Source: Pseudopedobacter alpinus (lineage in GTDB: Bacteria; Bacteroidota; Bacteroidia; Sphingobacteriales; Sphingobacteriaceae). From it: 64,000 nucleotides of DNA. Both the position numbers and the translations under genes were made by a program. The notes beneath the pieces are model-generated. The model was not told where the DNA came from, searched no databases, and saw nothing but the letters and a program-made list of their open reading frames with translations. Positions 53,873 through 62,664 of the stretch are shown piece by piece (position 1 is the stretch's first letter; every line of letters begins with the position of its first letter). The DNA is taken from assembly GCF_042684645.1 (NCBI RefSeq), contig NZ_JBHULV010000022.1, positions 1-64,000 of the forward strand, read 5' to 3'.

Positions 53873-54553
53873 TCCTGCTAATGCAATTAAAAAAGCCGAA
53901 CGGCCAAATACAAATCCCATAATACCACCCAATACTATTAAAACTAAACCTGCCCACATTAAATTTTTACCTCTCTTCTCTTTGGCTTCAGCTTGTTTTT
54001 CTATTTCTGGATTTTTCTTTTTAATATCTTTAAAAGCCATCTCTCTTATTTCTGAAGAGGTTTGACCGAAAGAAGCTGCGTTTTTTTTACTTTTTAAAGC
54101 TTTAGAATTTAAAGGGATTTTAAGCGCATTATTTAACTTATCGGCCGATGACAGTGCTAATGACGAATGACTTTTAATTGTAGTAACCTTATTGTTTTCT
54201 AATGGATTTGATGAAATATGTGCTTTGTCAACTTTAATTACTTTTTTATGTTTTGTATTGCTTTTGGCTATGTTTTTTTGAAGCGAAGATTTGTAATTTT
54301 CCGGATTTAAATTTTCTGATTGGGCTGCAAAAAAGCCACTTGACTCTGTATAATAGGTTGTTTTTTCTTTCTCTTTTAATTCTAAAACTAAATTTACTTG
54401 GCGTACAAAATCTGTTTGAGGTTGTCTCTCTTTGGCCAGTTGAATTTTATCGGGGTTAACTTTAACCCATTCAAAATGACCTTTTTTGGCACAAGCTGAA
54501 AACAACAACAAAGCCAACAAACCAAAATGGTATTTTCCTATTCTAATTTTCAT
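53834..54553 (-). CDS. Hypothetical lipoprotein with C-terminal membrane hairpin
   Basis: This 239-aa protein has a lipoprotein-like signal (YHFGLLALLLFSACAKKG, lipobox Cys near 21), a long hydrophilic, Lys/Ser-rich and probably disordered middle, and two hydrophobic helices at the C-terminus (about 198-215 and 218-236) separated by a short turn. I recognise no domain. The last 13 codons and downstream sequence are duplicated on the far side of the toxin-antitoxin module. Function unknown. Confidence 0.72.
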   Translation of the reverse strand: MKIRIGKYHFGLLALLLFSACAKKGHFEWVKVNPDKIQLAKERQPQTDFVRQVNLVLELKEKEKTTYYTESSGFFAAQSENLNPENYKSSLQKNIAKSNTKHKKVIKVDKAHISSNPLENNKVTTIKSHSSLALSSADKLNNALKIPLNSKALKSKKNAASFGQTSSEIREMAFKDIKKKNPEIEKQAEAKEKRGKNLMWAGLVLIVLGGIMGFVFGRSAFLIALAGVVFAGIGYFFKI

Positions 54554-54702
54554 GCGTTGGAAATACTAAAGAGAACATTGTGCCATAAAAACAAAACAAT
54601 GGTTAATAAGCTTTCAGACTGTTTTCTAATAATTATAAATTAATAGTAGGTAATATTATCCTAAATATAAAACGTAATTACGGAATAATATTACCCAAAA
54701 AT

Positions 54703-55977
54703 CTACAATAAGTCAAATCCTATGTCTTTTCTAAATGTTGCCCCATCATAATAAATACGTCCAGCATCTGCTGTGGCTTGTTGTAGCGCCTCAAACAGAT
54801 TATCTTGTAATGTGGTTACGGCCAAAACTCTACCGCCATTAGTTTTAACAATGCCGTTATCCATATCAGTACCGGCATGAAAAACAATACTTTCTTTAAT
54901 GTTTTCCAAACCTGTAATTGCTTTTCCGTTAATGTATTCACCAGGGTAACCTGCAGCAACTAACATTACGGTAGCGGCTGTTTTATCAGAAATTTTTAGT
55001 TCATAATCACCAACTTTTTCATCGGCAACAGCTTTTAACAATTCTAAAAAATCACTTTCAATTCTTGGTAAAACACTTTCTGTTTCTGGGTCGCCCATGC
55101 GGCAATTGTATTCAATTACATTTGGCTGCCCGTTGGTGTTCATTAATCCAATAAATATAAAACCTTTATAATGTATATTTTCTGCTTGTAAACCTTTAAT
55201 AGTTGGGATAACAACCAATTCTTCTACTTTATCTAAAAAGGCTTTATCGGCAAACGGAACCGGAGAAACAGAACCCATACCGCCAGTGTTTAAACCTGTA
55301 TCACCTTCGCCAATGCGTTTATAATCTTTTGCAGAAGGCAAAATTACATAGTCTTTACCATCACTTACTACAAAAACAGAAAGCTCAATACCGGTTAAAA
55401 ACTCTTCAATTACCACTTTCGAACTTGCATCTCCAAACTTTGCTTCGGCAAGCATTAAGCGTAATTCTTCTTGCGCTTCTGCCAAAGTGGTACAAATTAA
55501 AACTCCTTTTCCGGCAGCCAAACCATCGGCTTTTAGTACTACTGGCATAGGGTGATGCTTTAAATAAGTTAAGCCTTCTTTTAAAGTATCAATAGTAAAT
55601 GTGTGCGATGCTGCTGTTGGGATATTGTATTTCTCCATAAAAACTTTAGAAAAGTCTTTACTGCCTTCTAGTTGTGCGCCATCCTTTTTTGGCCCAATTA
55701 CAGGAATATTTTTAAGCTCATCATCAGCTAAAAAGAAATCATGAATACCTTTAACCAAAGGTTCTTCTGGGCCAACCAATACCAAATCAATTTTATTGGC
55801 TAAAACAAAAACTTTTATACCTTCAAAATCTGTTGCTTTTAGCGCTACATTTTTACCATAAGCACCTGTTCCGGCATTTCCCGGAGCAATAAATAAGTTT
55901 TCGCATAAACTGCTTTGTGCTATTTTCCAAGCAAAAGCACTTTCTCTTCCGCCAGAACCAAGTATTAAAATATTCAT
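54703..55977 (-). CDS. purD: Phosphoribosylamine-glycine ligase
   Basis: GAR synthetase, 424 aa, the second step of purine synthesis, with an ATP-grasp fold. N-terminal ILGSGGRESAFAWKIAQS; LVGPEEPLVKGI (about 75); ATP-binding PVVLKADGLAAGKGVLI (about 145); GMGSVSPVPF; EYNCRMGDPETESVLPR (about 290). Full length. A TATTTTTG -7 box lies only 4 nt before the ATG. No other pur genes are nearby. Confidence 0.96.
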   Translation of the reverse strand: MNILILGSGGRESAFAWKIAQSSLCENLFIAPGNAGTGAYGKNVALKATDFEGIKVFVLANKIDLVLVGPEEPLVKGIHDFFLADDELKNIPVIGPKKDGAQLEGSKDFSKVFMEKYNIPTAASHTFTIDTLKEGLTYLKHHPMPVVLKADGLAAGKGVLICTTLAEAQEELRLMLAEAKFGDASSKVVIEEFLTGIELSVFVVSDGKDYVILPSAKDYKRIGEGDTGLNTGGMGSVSPVPFADKAFLDKVEELVVIPTIKGLQAENIHYKGFIFIGLMNTNGQPNVIEYNCRMGDPETESVLPRIESDFLELLKAVADEKVGDYELKISDKTAATVMLVAAGYPGEYINGKAITGLENIKESIVFHAGTDMDNGIVKTNGGRVLAVTTLQDNLFEALQQATADAGRIYYDGATFRKDIGFDLL

Positions 55978-55981
55978 GCCC

Positions 55982-56010
55982 CAAAAATAGAATAACTAAT
56001 GCACAACAAA
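55982..56010 (-). promoter_or_regulatory. purD promoter, near-leaderless
   Basis: On the minus strand TTTG (56010-56007) and TATTTTTG (55989-55982) are spaced by 17 bp. The -7 box ends 4 nt before the purD ATG at 55977, so the transcript should start at or beside the initiation codon. Confidence 0.6.
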
Positions 56011-56169
56011 TGCTTAAATTTCAAATTAAATAGTTTCAATTATTGTTTTCAATAGCAATTTTTTAGGAATTGGCTTTAGAAAACAGCATTTATCAATAAA
56101 TATTAGCTGTAATTTTTTAGATTTGTTAACCTTTGAAACAAAAGTAAAATACTTAGTTTATAACGTATT

Positions 56170-57729
56170 ATGAAATTTATTGTCCTTTATATTTTAATAG
56201 CATTAACATTTATATCTTGTAACAGTACTAAAAAGCAAAATCAAATCATACAAAAAAAACATAGTGCAGCTGCTTTAAAAAAGGATATTGCTTTAGTAAA
56301 ACAGTCTTTAGAAGAAACTCACCCGGGTTTATATTGGTATGTTACTAAACCAACGTTAGATTTTAAGTTTGATAGTTTAAAAAATGCCATAACAGATTCT
56401 TTAAATTCCATTCAATTTTACCGCATGTTAGCCCCATTGGTTACAGCTGTAAAATGCGGACATACAAGATTGGTTTATCCTGGAATTACACTAAATAAAA
56501 TACAAAAAGACAGCATAAAAAAGGCCGGTCAGCCTGCTTTAACGCAATTAAATTATTTTATAAGCAGTAACCAAGTTTACATAAGGTCTAAAAAAGTTAA
56601 AGGTTTAGATAGCTTAAAAATTGGTGACGAAATACTAAGCATTAACGGTTTGGCAATTCATGAAATATTAGCAAAGCAAAAATCATTGTTTGCATCTGAT
56701 GGTGAAAATCAAACTTTTCAGAAAGAGATTTTAAATGGTTCTTTTGCTAATTATTACTATTTAGCTTACGGTAAAAAAGATAGCTTATTATTAAATATCA
56801 AAAGAGATTCCACAATATTTAACTACACTTTAAAAACAGTAAAACCAGTTTCTAAAAAAGGCGAAAAACCAAACAAAGAAGAGCTTATTGAGCAAAAGAA
56901 ATTAGCTAAAACCAAAAAGCAATTTGAAAGAAAAAATGCGTACAAAGGTTTTGATGCTGATAAAAAACCTTTGTTAGATTTTAAAATAGATAGCACTTTA
57001 AAAAGTACAGCGATAGTAAAAGTGAAAGATTTTTCTTTTGAGAAAAGCAATTTCAATAAGTTTTTTAAAGAGAGTTTTAGAGAGATTGAACAAAAAAATA
57101 TAGAAAACGTAATATTAGATTTGAGAGATAACGGCGGTGGTAAATTAATGGCTTGCAATCTTTTGTTTAGGTATTTGTATAGTGAAAAACATAGGTTTAC
57201 TGGAAGATCTGATATGAATGCAAGAACATTTAAAGCCTTAAAATATAAAGAACAAAGTAAAGTAAGTAAGATATCTAATATTATTTTTTACCCAACAATT
57301 TGGTTAGGTAATCATATCATCATCAGAAAAGATAGTGCTGGTTATTACAGTAAATTACCTACAGACAGATTGCTAAAACCTAAGAAATATGTTTTTAACG
57401 GGAATTTGATTGCAATCATTAACGGGCATTCTTTTTCGGCCACTTCCCTACTTTCGGCCAATTTACAATCTGTTAATAGAGGCACTTTTATTGGTGAAGA
57501 GACTGGTGGCGGTTATAATAAATGCACCGCGGGTAATATTCCATATATTATTTTACCAGAAAGCCATTTAAGATTACGCTTACCACTTAAAGTTATTCCT
57601 ATTGTGAAACAAAGAGTTTTAGAAGGTCGTGGTGTTTTTCCAGATGTTGAAGTAAAGATGAGTTCTAAAGATGTTTTAGTGAAAGAAGATGTAATTTTAG
57701 AACAAGCTAAAAATATGATTAGTAATTAG
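56170..57729 (+). CDS. S41-family (C-terminal processing) peptidase, lipoprotein
   Basis: This 519-aa protein has a lipoprotein signal (LIALTFISCNSTKKQ, Cys17). The C-terminal half is the S41/tail-specific protease core: VILDLRDNGGGKLMACNLLF (about 316) and the nucleophile Ser region INGHSFSATSLLSANLQ (about 420), then IGEETGGGYN (about 445). A PDZ-like segment is suggested by GLDSLKIGDEILSINGL (about 148). An insert rich in Lys and Glu (about 228-265) separates the two. Expected to cleave envelope proteins; target unknown. Confidence 0.88.
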   Translation: MKFIVLYILIALTFISCNSTKKQNQIIQKKHSAAALKKDIALVKQSLEETHPGLYWYVTKPTLDFKFDSLKNAITDSLNSIQFYRMLAPLVTAVKCGHTRLVYPGITLNKIQKDSIKKAGQPALTQLNYFISSNQVYIRSKKVKGLDSLKIGDEILSINGLAIHEILAKQKSLFASDGENQTFQKEILNGSFANYYYLAYGKKDSLLLNIKRDSTIFNYTLKTVKPVSKKGEKPNKEELIEQKKLAKTKKQFERKNAYKGFDADKKPLLDFKIDSTLKSTAIVKVKDFSFEKSNFNKFFKESFREIEQKNIENVILDLRDNGGGKLMACNLLFRYLYSEKHRFTGRSDMNARTFKALKYKEQSKVSKISNIIFYPTIWLGNHIIIRKDSAGYYSKLPTDRLLKPKKYVFNGNLIAIINGHSFSATSLLSANLQSVNRGTFIGEETGGGYNKCTAGNIPYIILPESHLRLRLPLKVIPIVKQRVLEGRGVFPDVEVKMSSKDVLVKEDVILEQAKNMISN

Positions 57730-57966
57730 AAACATCCATTGTAATTTATATTCATTTAAAAATTAGCTAAAAAATATAGTCTTAAGAAATGGTTTATATT
57801 TCTACCACAAGAAGTGAATCTAACTTTTAATAATTTTATTGGTCTTTTATTAGTGTGCTGTTTGTTAGGTGATTAGTTTGATATTGATGAAATTGAGTTG
57901 TTTTTGAGTTGCTTAAAATTTACTTATTTGAGTATTTTTTTCATCTTTTGCACAAACGTGTAAAAA

Positions 57967-60639
57967 ATGAAAAAACGATATTACTTATTTAACTTATTTC
58001 TTTTACTCTTCTGTTATAATTTAAAAGCCCAAACATGGCAACCTATAGGGCCAGATCCCTTAAATGAAGCCAGCCTTGAACGCCGCGTTAAATTTCCTAA
58101 ATTAAAAGTAAATAACAATATCCCTTACGTTGCCTTCTCAAATGGTTTTTTAGCACAAAAAGCTACAGTAAGAAGATTAGTAAACAATAAATGGGAAAAT
58201 TTTGGGCCAATAAATTTTTCGGCAGGTATTGCTAAGCATATTGATTTAGATTTTATAGGTACAACACCTGTTGTAGCATATAGTGATGGTAATAAAAGTA
58301 ACAAGGCCACAGTACAACAATTTAACAACACTAGCTCAACTTGGGATACAGTAGGTACAGCAGGGTTTTCTGCCGGAGCAGCTACTGAAATTAGCTTAAC
58401 CATTATAAATAATACGCCTTACATTGCTTATGTAGATGGCGGAAACAGCAACCAAGCTACGGTACAAAAATACAATAGTACTACCACCAGTTGGGAATTG
58501 GTTGGTACCGCAGGGTTTTCTACAGAAGGAACATCAATAAGCTTTATTAAAATTATTTCAGACGGTACCAATCCTTATGTGGCGTATATTAATAATAATT
58601 CTAAACCAATTATAAGAAAATTTGATGGCACCACTTGGCAAACCCTTACATCAATAGATAGCCAAAACGATTTTTTCAGTTATGGAATTGATTTAGCTTT
58701 TGCAGATAATACCGTTTATGTCTTGTATAGCGATAATTTCTATTCAACCGGAAATGCTACGGTAAAAAAATATAATTCATCACTAAACCAGTGGCAGGTA
58801 GTGGGTACTGAGGGTTTCTCAGCTTCAGATGTTAGTGATTTGAATTTGGCTTTTAATGGAGGCACACCCTATGTAGCCTACTCTGAAATTGATGGAGGCT
58901 ACTTTCCGAGAGCTACAGTACAAAAATTTGACGGCACTAGCTGGGGATTAGTAGGGCCTGCGAAAATTACACCTGAAAATTTTTATGCAACGGATTTGAG
59001 TTTAGGTATTGTGGACAATGTACCTTATATTGCTTATGAAGACTACAGTTATGAGAGTAAACTTGCCGTACAAAAGTTTAACAGCACCAGTTGGGAATAT
59101 GTAGGCTCTCGCCCATTATCCCAAGATGCACAATTTTTAAGTATTGGCTTAGCAGCTGATGCTACTCCTTATGCAGCTTTTTCTGGTTACGAAAATGATA
59201 ATAAAACAACTATTAAAAAGTTTAATGGTACAAAATGGGAAGTAGTAGGCACTACTGAATTTTCACCTTTGGACGCTGGCAGGCCTCAAATTGCTTTTAA
59301 CGGTAATGTGCCCTATGTGGCTTTTCATGGTGGCGAAGCATCTGGGAAAGTTGGCGTTAAAATATACAATACAGCATTAAGCCAATGGGATTTTGTAGGT
59401 CCAGCTGGCTTTGGTGAGAATCCTAATCTCATTAGATTTGTGATTGATAACGCAACACCCTTTATATGTTATGAAGCTATCAGTGGGTTAGTATATGTAA
59501 AAAAATATAATATGGTTGCAAACCAATGGGAATCTTTAGGTACGGCAGGTATATCAAGCGGTACTGCTTACTATGCTAGTTTGGCGGTATTAAATAATGT
59601 TCCTTACGTGGCATTTACAGATATTGCTTTGGGAGAGAAAGTTTTTGTTAAAAAATATAATTCTGTTACAAATTTATGGGAACAAGTAGGTACCGATGCT
59701 ATCTCTAGCGCTAGGTCCCTTTCTGCAAAACTTACTTTTAACGGTACAGACCTATATTTAGCTTATAATAATGCTGGTGATAGAAAAGCGGTAGTAAAAA
59801 AATACAACAGTACTTTAAATCAATGGGATTTGGTAGGTTCGGCTGGTATTTCTGTAGGTGCAGCATATGAGATTGATTTAGTTTTTGTAAACAATATGCC
59901 TTGTATAGCTTATTTAGATGGAGGAGCTGGTCAAAACTCATTCGTTAAAAAATTCGATGGTACAAATTGGGTTTCTTTAGGAATCCCTAGAGATGGACAA
60001 CCTTATACTCCCAGTAATCTAGCTTTGGCAGTAAATGGAGATAATTTAATTGCAGCCTATGGATCTAATTTATATGTCGAGCGGTTTTCTTTAGCTACAG
60101 TTTTACCTGTAAAACTGGTTTCATTTGAAGCATCATCAAAAAACGAAAAACAGGTTAGTTTAACTTGGCAAACAGCATCAGAAAAAAGCAATAATTATTT
60201 CACCTTATCAAAAAGCCAAGACGGTAAAACATTTGAAAAATTGGTAAATGTAAACTCAAAAGGAGATAACGGAGCTAATTATTCAACCATAGATTTTAGT
60301 CCTTTTGCAGGAACCAGTTATTATAAACTGAGCCAAACAGATGTTGATGGTAAAACTGAGGAATTGGGTATAAGAATAGTAAAACTAGGAGGTTTAAAAG
60401 AAAATAGCCTCTCGGTTTATCCAAACCCGATAAAAGATGGTGTAGTACATATTCAAAACGCCAATTTAAACGGAGAACAAACAGTATCTGTTTATGATTT
60501 GTCAGGGAAAAAGCTAATTAGCAATAAATTGAATTTCTCCAATGAACTAGCGATTTTTAAAATAGGCAAAGAATTGCCGAAAGGCATTTATATACTGAGC
60601 ATAGCTAACCAGTACAAAACTCAGATTGTTGTAGATTAA
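57967..60639 (+). CDS. Secreted repeat protein with type IX sorting domain
   Basis: This 890-aa protein has a signal peptide MKKRYYLFNLFLLLFCYNLKAQ. Residues about 25-690 are about 13 repeats of 45-55 aa built as NVPYVAF-D, then ATVKKYNS, then WELVGTAGFS, most likely a beta-propeller. Next is a fibronectin-like segment typical of such proteins (LPVKLVSFEASSKNEKQVSL, about 715-800), and the end is a type A T9SS sorting domain: LSVYPNPIKDG, VSVYDLSGKKL, LPKGIYILSI. It should be exported and cleaved at the surface by the type IX system that PorX regulates. Ligand unknown. Confidence 0.9.
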   Translation: MKKRYYLFNLFLLLFCYNLKAQTWQPIGPDPLNEASLERRVKFPKLKVNNNIPYVAFSNGFLAQKATVRRLVNNKWENFGPINFSAGIAKHIDLDFIGTTPVVAYSDGNKSNKATVQQFNNTSSTWDTVGTAGFSAGAATEISLTIINNTPYIAYVDGGNSNQATVQKYNSTTTSWELVGTAGFSTEGTSISFIKIISDGTNPYVAYINNNSKPIIRKFDGTTWQTLTSIDSQNDFFSYGIDLAFADNTVYVLYSDNFYSTGNATVKKYNSSLNQWQVVGTEGFSASDVSDLNLAFNGGTPYVAYSEIDGGYFPRATVQKFDGTSWGLVGPAKITPENFYATDLSLGIVDNVPYIAYEDYSYESKLAVQKFNSTSWEYVGSRPLSQDAQFLSIGLAADATPYAAFSGYENDNKTTIKKFNGTKWEVVGTTEFSPLDAGRPQIAFNGNVPYVAFHGGEASGKVGVKIYNTALSQWDFVGPAGFGENPNLIRFVIDNATPFICYEAISGLVYVKKYNMVANQWESLGTAGISSGTAYYASLAVLNNVPYVAFTDIALGEKVFVKKYNSVTNLWEQVGTDAISSARSLSAKLTFNGTDLYLAYNNAGDRKAVVKKYNSTLNQWDLVGSAGISVGAAYEIDLVFVNNMPCIAYLDGGAGQNSFVKKFDGTNWVSLGIPRDGQPYTPSNLALAVNGDNLIAAYGSNLYVERFSLATVLPVKLVSFEASSKNEKQVSLTWQTASEKSNNYFTLSKSQDGKTFEKLVNVNSKGDNGANYSTIDFSPFAGTSYYKLSQTDVDGKTEELGIRIVKLGGLKENSLSVYPNPIKDGVVHIQNANLNGEQTVSVYDLSGKKLISNKLNFSNELAIFKIGKELPKGIYILSIANQYKTQIVVD

Positions 60640-60653
60640 ATAATTTGAATTTC

Positions 60654-60683
60654 AAGCCTCGCAGAAATGTGGGGCTTTTTTGT
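60654..60683 (+). terminator. Terminator of the T9SS cargo gene
   Basis: AAGCCTC at 60654-60660 pairs with GGGGCTT at 60671-60677 (one T-G pair), loop of 10 nt, followed by TTTTTG and a T-rich stretch. Confidence 0.7.
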
Positions 60684-60721
60684 TTAATTTATTTAACATC
60701 GCCTGTATAAATTCATTTCAC

Positions 60722-60729
60722 TATTTTTG
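60722..60729 (+). promoter_or_regulatory. -7 box of thiL
   Basis: TATTTTTG matches TAnnTTTG, 20 nt upstream of the thiL ATG. No convincing -33 TTG at the right distance. No TPP riboswitch is visible here. Confidence 0.45.
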
Positions 60730-60749
60730 TAAAAAAAAATCTCAACAAC

Positions 60750-61799
60750 ATGTTCGAGCAAACAGAAAAGACAGAAATAGCAAGTTTAGGCGAGTTTGGT
60801 TTAATTAACCACTTAACTCAGCACATCAATATAAAAAACAAAAGTAGTATTAAAGGCGTGGGCGATGATGCTGCGGTTTTGGATTTTAAAGATAAAAAAA
60901 CTTTAATTTCTACCGACTTACTATTAGAAGGTATCCATTTTGATTTAGCTTTCACTCCTTTTAAGCACCTAGGCTACAAAGCAATACAAGTAAACCTGAG
61001 TGATATTTATGCCATGAACGGTATAGCAAGTCAAGTAACTGTTTCTTTAGGTTTTTCAAGCAAGTTTCCATTAGAAGCTATTGAAGAGTTATACGCCGGA
61101 ATGCTCTTGGCCTGCGAAAAATTTAATGTAGATTTAATTGGTGGCGATACAACTTCTTCTCGCCAAGGATTAGTAATTTCCGTAACCAGCATTGGCTATG
61201 CAAATGAAGAAGATATAGTTTACCGTGATGGAGCAGAAGAAGGTGATTTAATTTGTGTTTCTGGCGATTTAGGTGGTGCTTATGTTGGTTTGCAATTATT
61301 AGAAAGAGAAAAGCAAGTGTTTTTAAGTAACCCGAACATTCAGCCAGATTTAGAAGGGAAAGATTACATTGTAGAACGCCAGTTAAAGCCAGAAGCCCGC
61401 ATAGATATTGTTGATTTATTAGCTAAAATGAAAATTAAGCCAACAGCTATGATAGATGTTTCTGATGGTTTAGCTTCCGAAATTTTACACATCACTCGCC
61501 AATCTAAAAAAGGTTGTAAAATTTACGAAGAGAAAATTCCATTAGACCCAATGACTGCTGATATGGCCAGAGAGTTTGGTTTAGATCCAACTGTTTGCGC
61601 ATTAAATGGTGGCGAAGATTATGAATTACTTTTTACCATTAAACAAGCAGATTATGATAAAATGAAACATGATGTTGATATTTCTATTATTGGCTACATT
61701 ACAGAGGAAAGTGCCGGAAATTACTTAATTACCAAGGCTGGGAACATCCACGAAATTAAAGCACAAGGCTGGAACGCTTTTACATCAACAAAAAGTTAA
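60750..61799 (+). CDS. thiL: Thiamine-monophosphate kinase
   Basis: Makes thiamin pyrophosphate from thiamin monophosphate, 349 aa. PurM-like fold: KGVGDDAAVLDF (about 36), STDLLLEGIHFD (about 54), LIGGDTTSSRQGLVISV (about 131), MIDVSDGLASEI (about 235) and NGGEDYELLFTI (about 285). The product is the ligand of the riboswitch at 19138-19322, so it links to that receptor metabolically although the two are 40 kb apart. The MaoC-like gene follows by 48 nt. Confidence 0.95.
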   Translation: MFEQTEKTEIASLGEFGLINHLTQHINIKNKSSIKGVGDDAAVLDFKDKKTLISTDLLLEGIHFDLAFTPFKHLGYKAIQVNLSDIYAMNGIASQVTVSLGFSSKFPLEAIEELYAGMLLACEKFNVDLIGGDTTSSRQGLVISVTSIGYANEEDIVYRDGAEEGDLICVSGDLGGAYVGLQLLEREKQVFLSNPNIQPDLEGKDYIVERQLKPEARIDIVDLLAKMKIKPTAMIDVSDGLASEILHITRQSKKGCKIYEEKIPLDPMTADMAREFGLDPTVCALNGGEDYELLFTIKQADYDKMKHDVDISIIGYITEESAGNYLITKAGNIHEIKAQGWNAFTSTKS

Positions 61800-61847
61800 A
61801 TAATAGCATTCACATATTTTTTCAAAAATTAGTTTTTAATAAATAAC

Positions 61848-62306
61848 ATGATAACAATTAGCAATTACGAAGAATTTGAAGCTTATTTAGGTAAAGATTT
61901 AGGCACATCAAACTGGCATAAAATAGAACAACCACAAATTAATTTATTTGCTGACGCCACGCTTGATCATCAATGGATACATATTGATACCGAAAAAGCA
62001 GCAACGGATAGCCCTTTCAAAACTACTATTGCGCATGGTTATTTAACACTTTCGTTGATTCCTTTTTTATGGAAACAAATTGTAAGTATCCAAAACCTGA
62101 AAATGGAAATTAACTACGGGATTGAGAAACTAAGATTTGCACAACCAGTTAAGGTAGATAGCGAAGTAAGGTTAAAAGTAAGCTTAGCTTCTATTGTAAA
62201 TTTAAGAGGTGTTACCAAAGCAAATATTGCCTTAGCTTTAGAAGTTAAGGATGAAAAAAAACCTGCTTTTACGGGTGAGGTAGTATTTCTGTACCATTTT
62301 AACTAA
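61848..62306 (+). CDS. MaoC-family dehydratase
   Basis: This 152-aa hot-dog (R)-hydratase domain has the hydratase-2 signature ADATLDHQWIHIDTEKAATD, with catalytic Asp and His near residues 37-42, and IAHGYLTLSLIPFL. Members hydrate or dehydrate enoyl-CoA thioesters. The substrate cannot be told from sequence. It lies downstream of thiL on the same strand. Confidence 0.9.
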   Translation: MITISNYEEFEAYLGKDLGTSNWHKIEQPQINLFADATLDHQWIHIDTEKAATDSPFKTTIAHGYLTLSLIPFLWKQIVSIQNLKMEINYGIEKLRFAQPVKVDSEVRLKVSLASIVNLRGVTKANIALALEVKDEKKPAFTGEVVFLYHFN

Positions 62307-62664
62307 ATTAATTGCAGTTGTTAACTGCAATTGGGTAAATTAAATTAATTTTTTATTTAAATATGGGGATGTGGGTTTACAATTGAGAACATATATCCCC
62401 GTATTTTAATTTTCTAATCAATCTTTTTGAATTAAAAAGGTTAAAGTAATTGTATAGAAATCTATAAAATGACTTCCACATATTCCTATAGCATTCAGAA
62501 AAATATTCCATATCTGTCATATTCTTAAAAACACTTTTCATAATAGGTTTTTTTAAGTTTTTTTCTACACTTTTTAAGTTTTTTATAATTTATAGTATAA
62601 AAATTGCATTAATTTCATCTCTTTTTTTAATTTAGCCTATTAAATAAAATTTATTTATACCAAA
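62307..62664. other. Intergenic upstream of amt
   Basis: A perfect 10-bp hairpin, AATTGCAGTT (62310-62319) / AACTGCAATT (62323-62332), lies just after the MaoC stop; it lacks a T run on the plus strand, so termination is uncertain. The rest is AT-rich with no ORF, no clear promoter pair and no repeat that I can support. Confidence 0.5.

Noticed and set aside
30335..54562. The 16-mer TTTTCATGCGTTGGAA occurs at 30335-30350 and 54547-54562, at the starts of two exported-protein genes
   Set aside because: In 64 kb a shared 16-mer is expected about once by chance, and both hits include ATG plus Lys codons of a signal peptide; no third copy was seen.
62310..62332. Perfect 10-bp hairpin after the MaoC gene as an intrinsic terminator
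   Set aside because: No T run follows on the plus strand, so it was described in the intergenic entry but not called a terminator.
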